40,749 nt of DNA from an uncultured Lachnospiraceae bacterium. Its GTDB lineage: Bacteria; Bacillota; Clostridia; Lachnospirales; Lachnospiraceae. The stretch spans positions 1-40,749 of the forward strand of contig CAJUFQ010000031.1 in assembly GCA_910585625.1 (NCBI GenBank), read 5' to 3'. Position numbers and translations under genes: made by a program. Shown in pieces: positions 40,598 to 40,749 of the stretch. The stretch's first letter is position 1. Each line of letters begins with the position of its first letter. Under the pieces are notes generated by a model, which did not search any database, was not told where the DNA came from, and saw only the letters and a program-made list of their open reading frames with translations.

Positions 40598-40702
40598 ATG
40601 ACTTCCTCCTTGACATTGCATCATATTTATAGCACTACGCATATAAAGTAGTTGTTTTCTATACTATGATGCTGGGGTCAAAAGCCCACGAAATAGAACC
40701 TT

Positions 40703-40725
40703 GCTACGAAAATAAAACTCGTAGC
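40703..40725. repeat. Inverted repeat upstream of the padR remnant
   Basis: GCTACGA (40703-40709) and TCGTAGC (40719-40725) are perfect inverted copies around a 9-base AT-rich loop, with partial further pairing outside. It lies near the right window edge, about 105 bases before the padR start; it may be the terminator of a gene beyond the edge. The rest of 40598-40749 shows no gene. Confidence 0.5.
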
Positions 40726-40749
40726 CAGGAACTGAACCTTGACAACAAA

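Overview
The window looks like chromosomal DNA of an anaerobic, probably spore-forming Clostridia member, most likely Lachnospiraceae. This is inferred from the gene families, the strong AGGAGG-type ribosome binding sites, the rimP-nusA-rnpM-ylxQ-infB-rbfA order, and surface proteins with the Lys-rich C-terminal module common in that family. No rRNA, tRNA or CRISPR array was found. The first 49 bases are Illumina adapter, so the left edge is a contig end.

Layout. (1) 50-3925, minus strand: scpA (cut by the contig end), an AmmeMemoRadiSam pair (radical SAM protein plus a fused Memo/AMMECR1 protein) and a metallophosphoesterase. (2) 4024-18445: a D-Ala-D-Ala carboxypeptidase gene (dacA type) split into two in-frame halves by a 13.15-kb element. 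The element is bounded by a shared TGTG core and imperfect inverted arms. Removing it would rebuild a 424-residue protein with SITK, SAN and KTG in order. The element carries a large serine recombinase, a small protein beside it, a secreted transglutaminase-like protein, a GHKL kinase / secreted sensor / LytTR regulator set, and an operon for 2-oxoacid (probably arylpyruvate) oxidation: iorA, iorB, a phenylacetate-CoA ligase and an acyl-CoA synthetase. (3) 18461-18630: a 69-bp hairpin repeat array. (4) 18636-23063: cardiolipin synthase, a subtilisin-like peptidase and a chemotaxis receptor. (5) 23524-25940: pnp and rpsO. (6) 26155-27800: a decayed GH53 galactanase gene. (7) 28183-31022: an NlpC/P60 hydrolase with a consensus promoter and a WalR-like direct repeat, and a Na/Pi cotransporter. 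(8) 31035-39813: ribF, truB, nrnA, rbfA, infB, ylxQ, rnpM (ylxR), nusA, rimP, a translation/transcription operon read from a promoter near 39920-39947. (9) 40088-40597: a padR pseudogene.

The main point of interest is the dacA-splitting element. Its structure resembles the skin-type gene-interrupting elements that sporulating Firmicutes excise from sigK and other genes. It is unusual in carrying an amino-acid-catabolism operon and its own sensory system and no visible phage or conjugation genes. Whether excision is developmental, accidental or lost cannot be told from sequence alone. Secondary items are the decayed genes, the extended IF2 and NusA tails, the leader hairpin before rimP, and several inverted repeats placed like operators.
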